DNA of 64,000 bases, taken from positions 5,176,001 to 5,240,000 of the forward strand of contig CM068318.1 in assembly GCA_034766995.1 (NCBI GenBank), read 5' to 3'. A program made the position numbers and the translations under genes. The notes below the pieces were generated by a model that saw only the letters and a list, made by a program, of their open reading frames with translations, did no database searches and was not told the origin of the DNA. The DNA comes from Acanthacorydalis orientalis. Lineage: Eukaryota; Arthropoda; Insecta; Megaloptera; Corydalidae. Below are positions 61,785-64,000 of this stretch, in pieces (within the stretch, counting starts at the first letter, position 1; each line of letters begins with the position of its first letter).

Positions 61785-63478
61785 CGTACTTATTATATAA
61801 GCTCTATTTGACTGAATGTCATGTAAATAAAATGTGTTTGGATATAAGAGTGGACGTGTTCGTACGAAGTAGCACAACCGAAGTGTAAAAATGTAATTTA
61901 TTACAACTGAAACATTTCCATTTTAATATTTCGAGGCTTTTACGAACTTCAAGTGGCGTTGCACGTTTAATTGTCAATGTTTCATGTGAAATAATGTAAG
62001 TAGATTGAAACACATATTTTAAAATAAAATATATAGCGAATAGTTTTTCGCATGACTACTTACACAGCAGGCACAATCTAATACAACTTTGTGGTTATAT
62101 GTACAGCATGTACATAACATCATGATATCAAATAAATTTAAATAAAAAAAAACGCCGTCGTGAATGTATGATTACAAATAAAATTACATGCTATACATTG
62201 TACTGTATGTGTAAACCTCTTAAATAATAATAAATTATGATTTTTCGGTTATTCATGTACACGTGTTTTCAGTTTCTGACAAATCCTTGATTAAGAAACA
62301 TGTGAAATTAATAACTGGAACGAATTTATTATAAGTTTCAATATTATTTTCATTTAAAAGTCTTTGCACACGTGTTCTGTAAACATGTATCGTTTGTGAT
62401 TGTTCGCTTTTTTTTAATAAAACTGATTTTCATGTGACGATAATCACGAAATGAGCACGAATTTTCAATAAGAAATTTTATTTTTTAAAAAATATAACTA
62501 TAGTATTAAACTAATAGATATTTTTAACGTGGGAATATAAATAATATAGGAAAAAATTGTTTTTATATACATGAAACAAACTCGTTTTAAACACGACTGT
62601 TTTTATATGAAAATACTTAAAACAAAACCATTATTAAAATGTGTTGAAAACTTATATTTTCCTCAGAACTGAGTTCGATTACATATTGATTGATGCTTAT
62701 CAGTGCAAGAAATTCTTAAGTTTTTCTACAAAATAAAAGAAAAGAAAAAAAATGTTAAGATAATTCAATGTATTAATTTCTTGTAAATATTTTTTGTATA
62801 TTTATTTTAATTAATTTGTATTTTATTAAAATATTTAATTTGTTCTTCACCGATAAAAAATTAAAATTTTAAATTTAAGATTATTTTATACAAAACCGAA
62901 ATTAAATAATATCGATTAAAGATTAATAATCGAATGAAATATCATTTTAGTTGCAACTTCACTTAAAATTCTATATCAATGTCAATATTTTTTATCTTCA
63001 CTTCATAAATAGAGTTGATCATTTCGATTATCTCCTTCTCTCGAAGCGATTCTTTTAAATAAAAAATAATTGTCATTGATTACACACCCGTAATCGTTTT
63101 CCTTTACTTCTTTCCTATCTTTCAATCAATTATTTCTCTCATCTGAGAATTGAACACAACGGTTAAACCTGTATAAGAATAAGCTTACGGTCAGACCGTT
63201 ACAGTGAATTAAATTACGTATCTTCTTCCATTTATTTTCATTTAAAAATCTTTTAGTAAAAATCTTTCTACGTTTTTCAATCATTCAATTACTTTTTTTT
63301 CTTTTATTAAAATTGAAGCAACTAGTTTTATAAGAAAAAACAAAACGTTTAGTATAAAAAATGCGTATACTGCATCCGCCATATCTAAAAGAATCGCTTT
63401 ATAATTGAACCAATTACTATTTTATACAGTTATACAGTTTTATTAAAAAAAGTAATATTTTAATAGAGTTTATACTTT

Positions 63479-63480
<2 letters not shown>

Positions 63481-63543
<63 letters not shown>

Positions 63544-63544
63544 G
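63481..63544. repeat. (TA)n microsatellite
   Basis: TA tract of about 64 bp with one TATG interruption. Confidence 0.96.
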
Positions 63545-63829
63545 TATAGTATATTGAAAATTTGAAAACAATAATGAAAAATTTGTACTGAAGATAAAAT
63601 ATTTTCAAATGATTATATTTTATAAAGGAGAATGGAAGTAATTAATACAATTTGCTCCGAACACTACGGTCGTTCGAAAGCTGCGCGTATAATTATGCCC
63701 TTAAGAAAATACAATTCGAGTTTCAGAATGAAATAACGAAAATGCGAACATTATAAGACATTATTTATCTGAATCGATATTTTTAACGAAGATAAATGCA
63801 TAACAAGAGGTTAAAATGGATACATTTCC

Positions 63830-63857
63830 ATATATATATATATATATTATATATGTA

Positions 63858-63902
<45 letters not shown>
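63830..63902. repeat. Interrupted (TA)n microsatellite
   Basis: Two TA blocks split by TTATATATGTATGC. Confidence 0.93.
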
Positions 63903-63905
<3 letters not shown>

Positions 63906-64000
63906 GAAAAAACATATTTTTTATATAAAATTATAGGATAATACATTTAAATATATGAACAAATTATAATTAATTTTATATAATTAATATATAATAAAAT

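Larger units (their letters stand above)
60994..64000. other. AT-rich presumed intron, no gene seen
   Basis: Contains (TA)n tracts at 61753-61780, 63481-63544 and 63830-63902. Open frames at 61819-62013 and 63417-63608 (minus) are short and unrecognised, the second mostly simple repeat. No exon or transposon recognised up to the window edge. Confidence 0.5.

Overview
This window looks like part of an insect nuclear genome. It is very AT-rich and dense in (TA)n microsatellites. It has no operon-like gene packing and almost no long open reading frame outside transposon debris. The evidence for an insect is one spliced exon of a Sidestep-type immunoglobulin-superfamily receptor and the mix of DNA transposons (mariner, piggyBac-like, hAT). 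I cannot name the order or species from the sequence alone.

The only host coding sequence I can support is a 207-base exon at 13283-13489 (+). It has clean splice sites and phase 1-1 boundaries, and it encodes the second half of an Ig domain of a Sidestep-like cell-surface protein. No other exon of that gene was found by eye. If none was missed, the window is about 13.3 kb of upstream intron, one exon, and at least 50.5 kb of downstream intron.

The intronic sequence contains many decayed cut-and-paste DNA transposons. There is a mariner/IS630-like element with both ends at 14274-15344 (transposase pseudogene on the minus strand). A 985-bp internally deleted piggyBac-like element sits at 30956-31940 with TTAA on both sides and its C-terminal DDE region still readable. 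A 420-bp non-autonomous hAT element at 27080-27499 has a perfect 8-bp target duplication. There is a mariner C-terminal half at 33606-34047 and a mariner N-terminal fragment at 59575-59979. A non-autonomous mariner-like family has seven recognisable copies (19936, 20877, 29170, 32032, 37155, 41535 and 47111). An 80-bp palindromic MITE lies at 60912-60991, and there are several TTAA-flanked piggyBac-type MITEs or ends (2024, 47953, 51881, 55431). These elements are all broken and no intact transposase is present.

The rest is low-complexity AT-rich sequence, more than 35 (TA)n tracts, a few other microsatellites, and several GC-richer islands (about 3440-3830, 5610-5900, 7440-7640, 36040-36370, 38050-38620, 53040-53270) that are not explained by any gene or repeat I recognise. 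They are candidates for regulatory or conserved non-coding DNA inside a long neural-receptor intron. I did not find a novel multi-gene system. The most useful observations are the fossil transposon family with a (TA)n microsatellite expanded inside one copy, the precise boundaries of several elements, and the isolated Ig exon.
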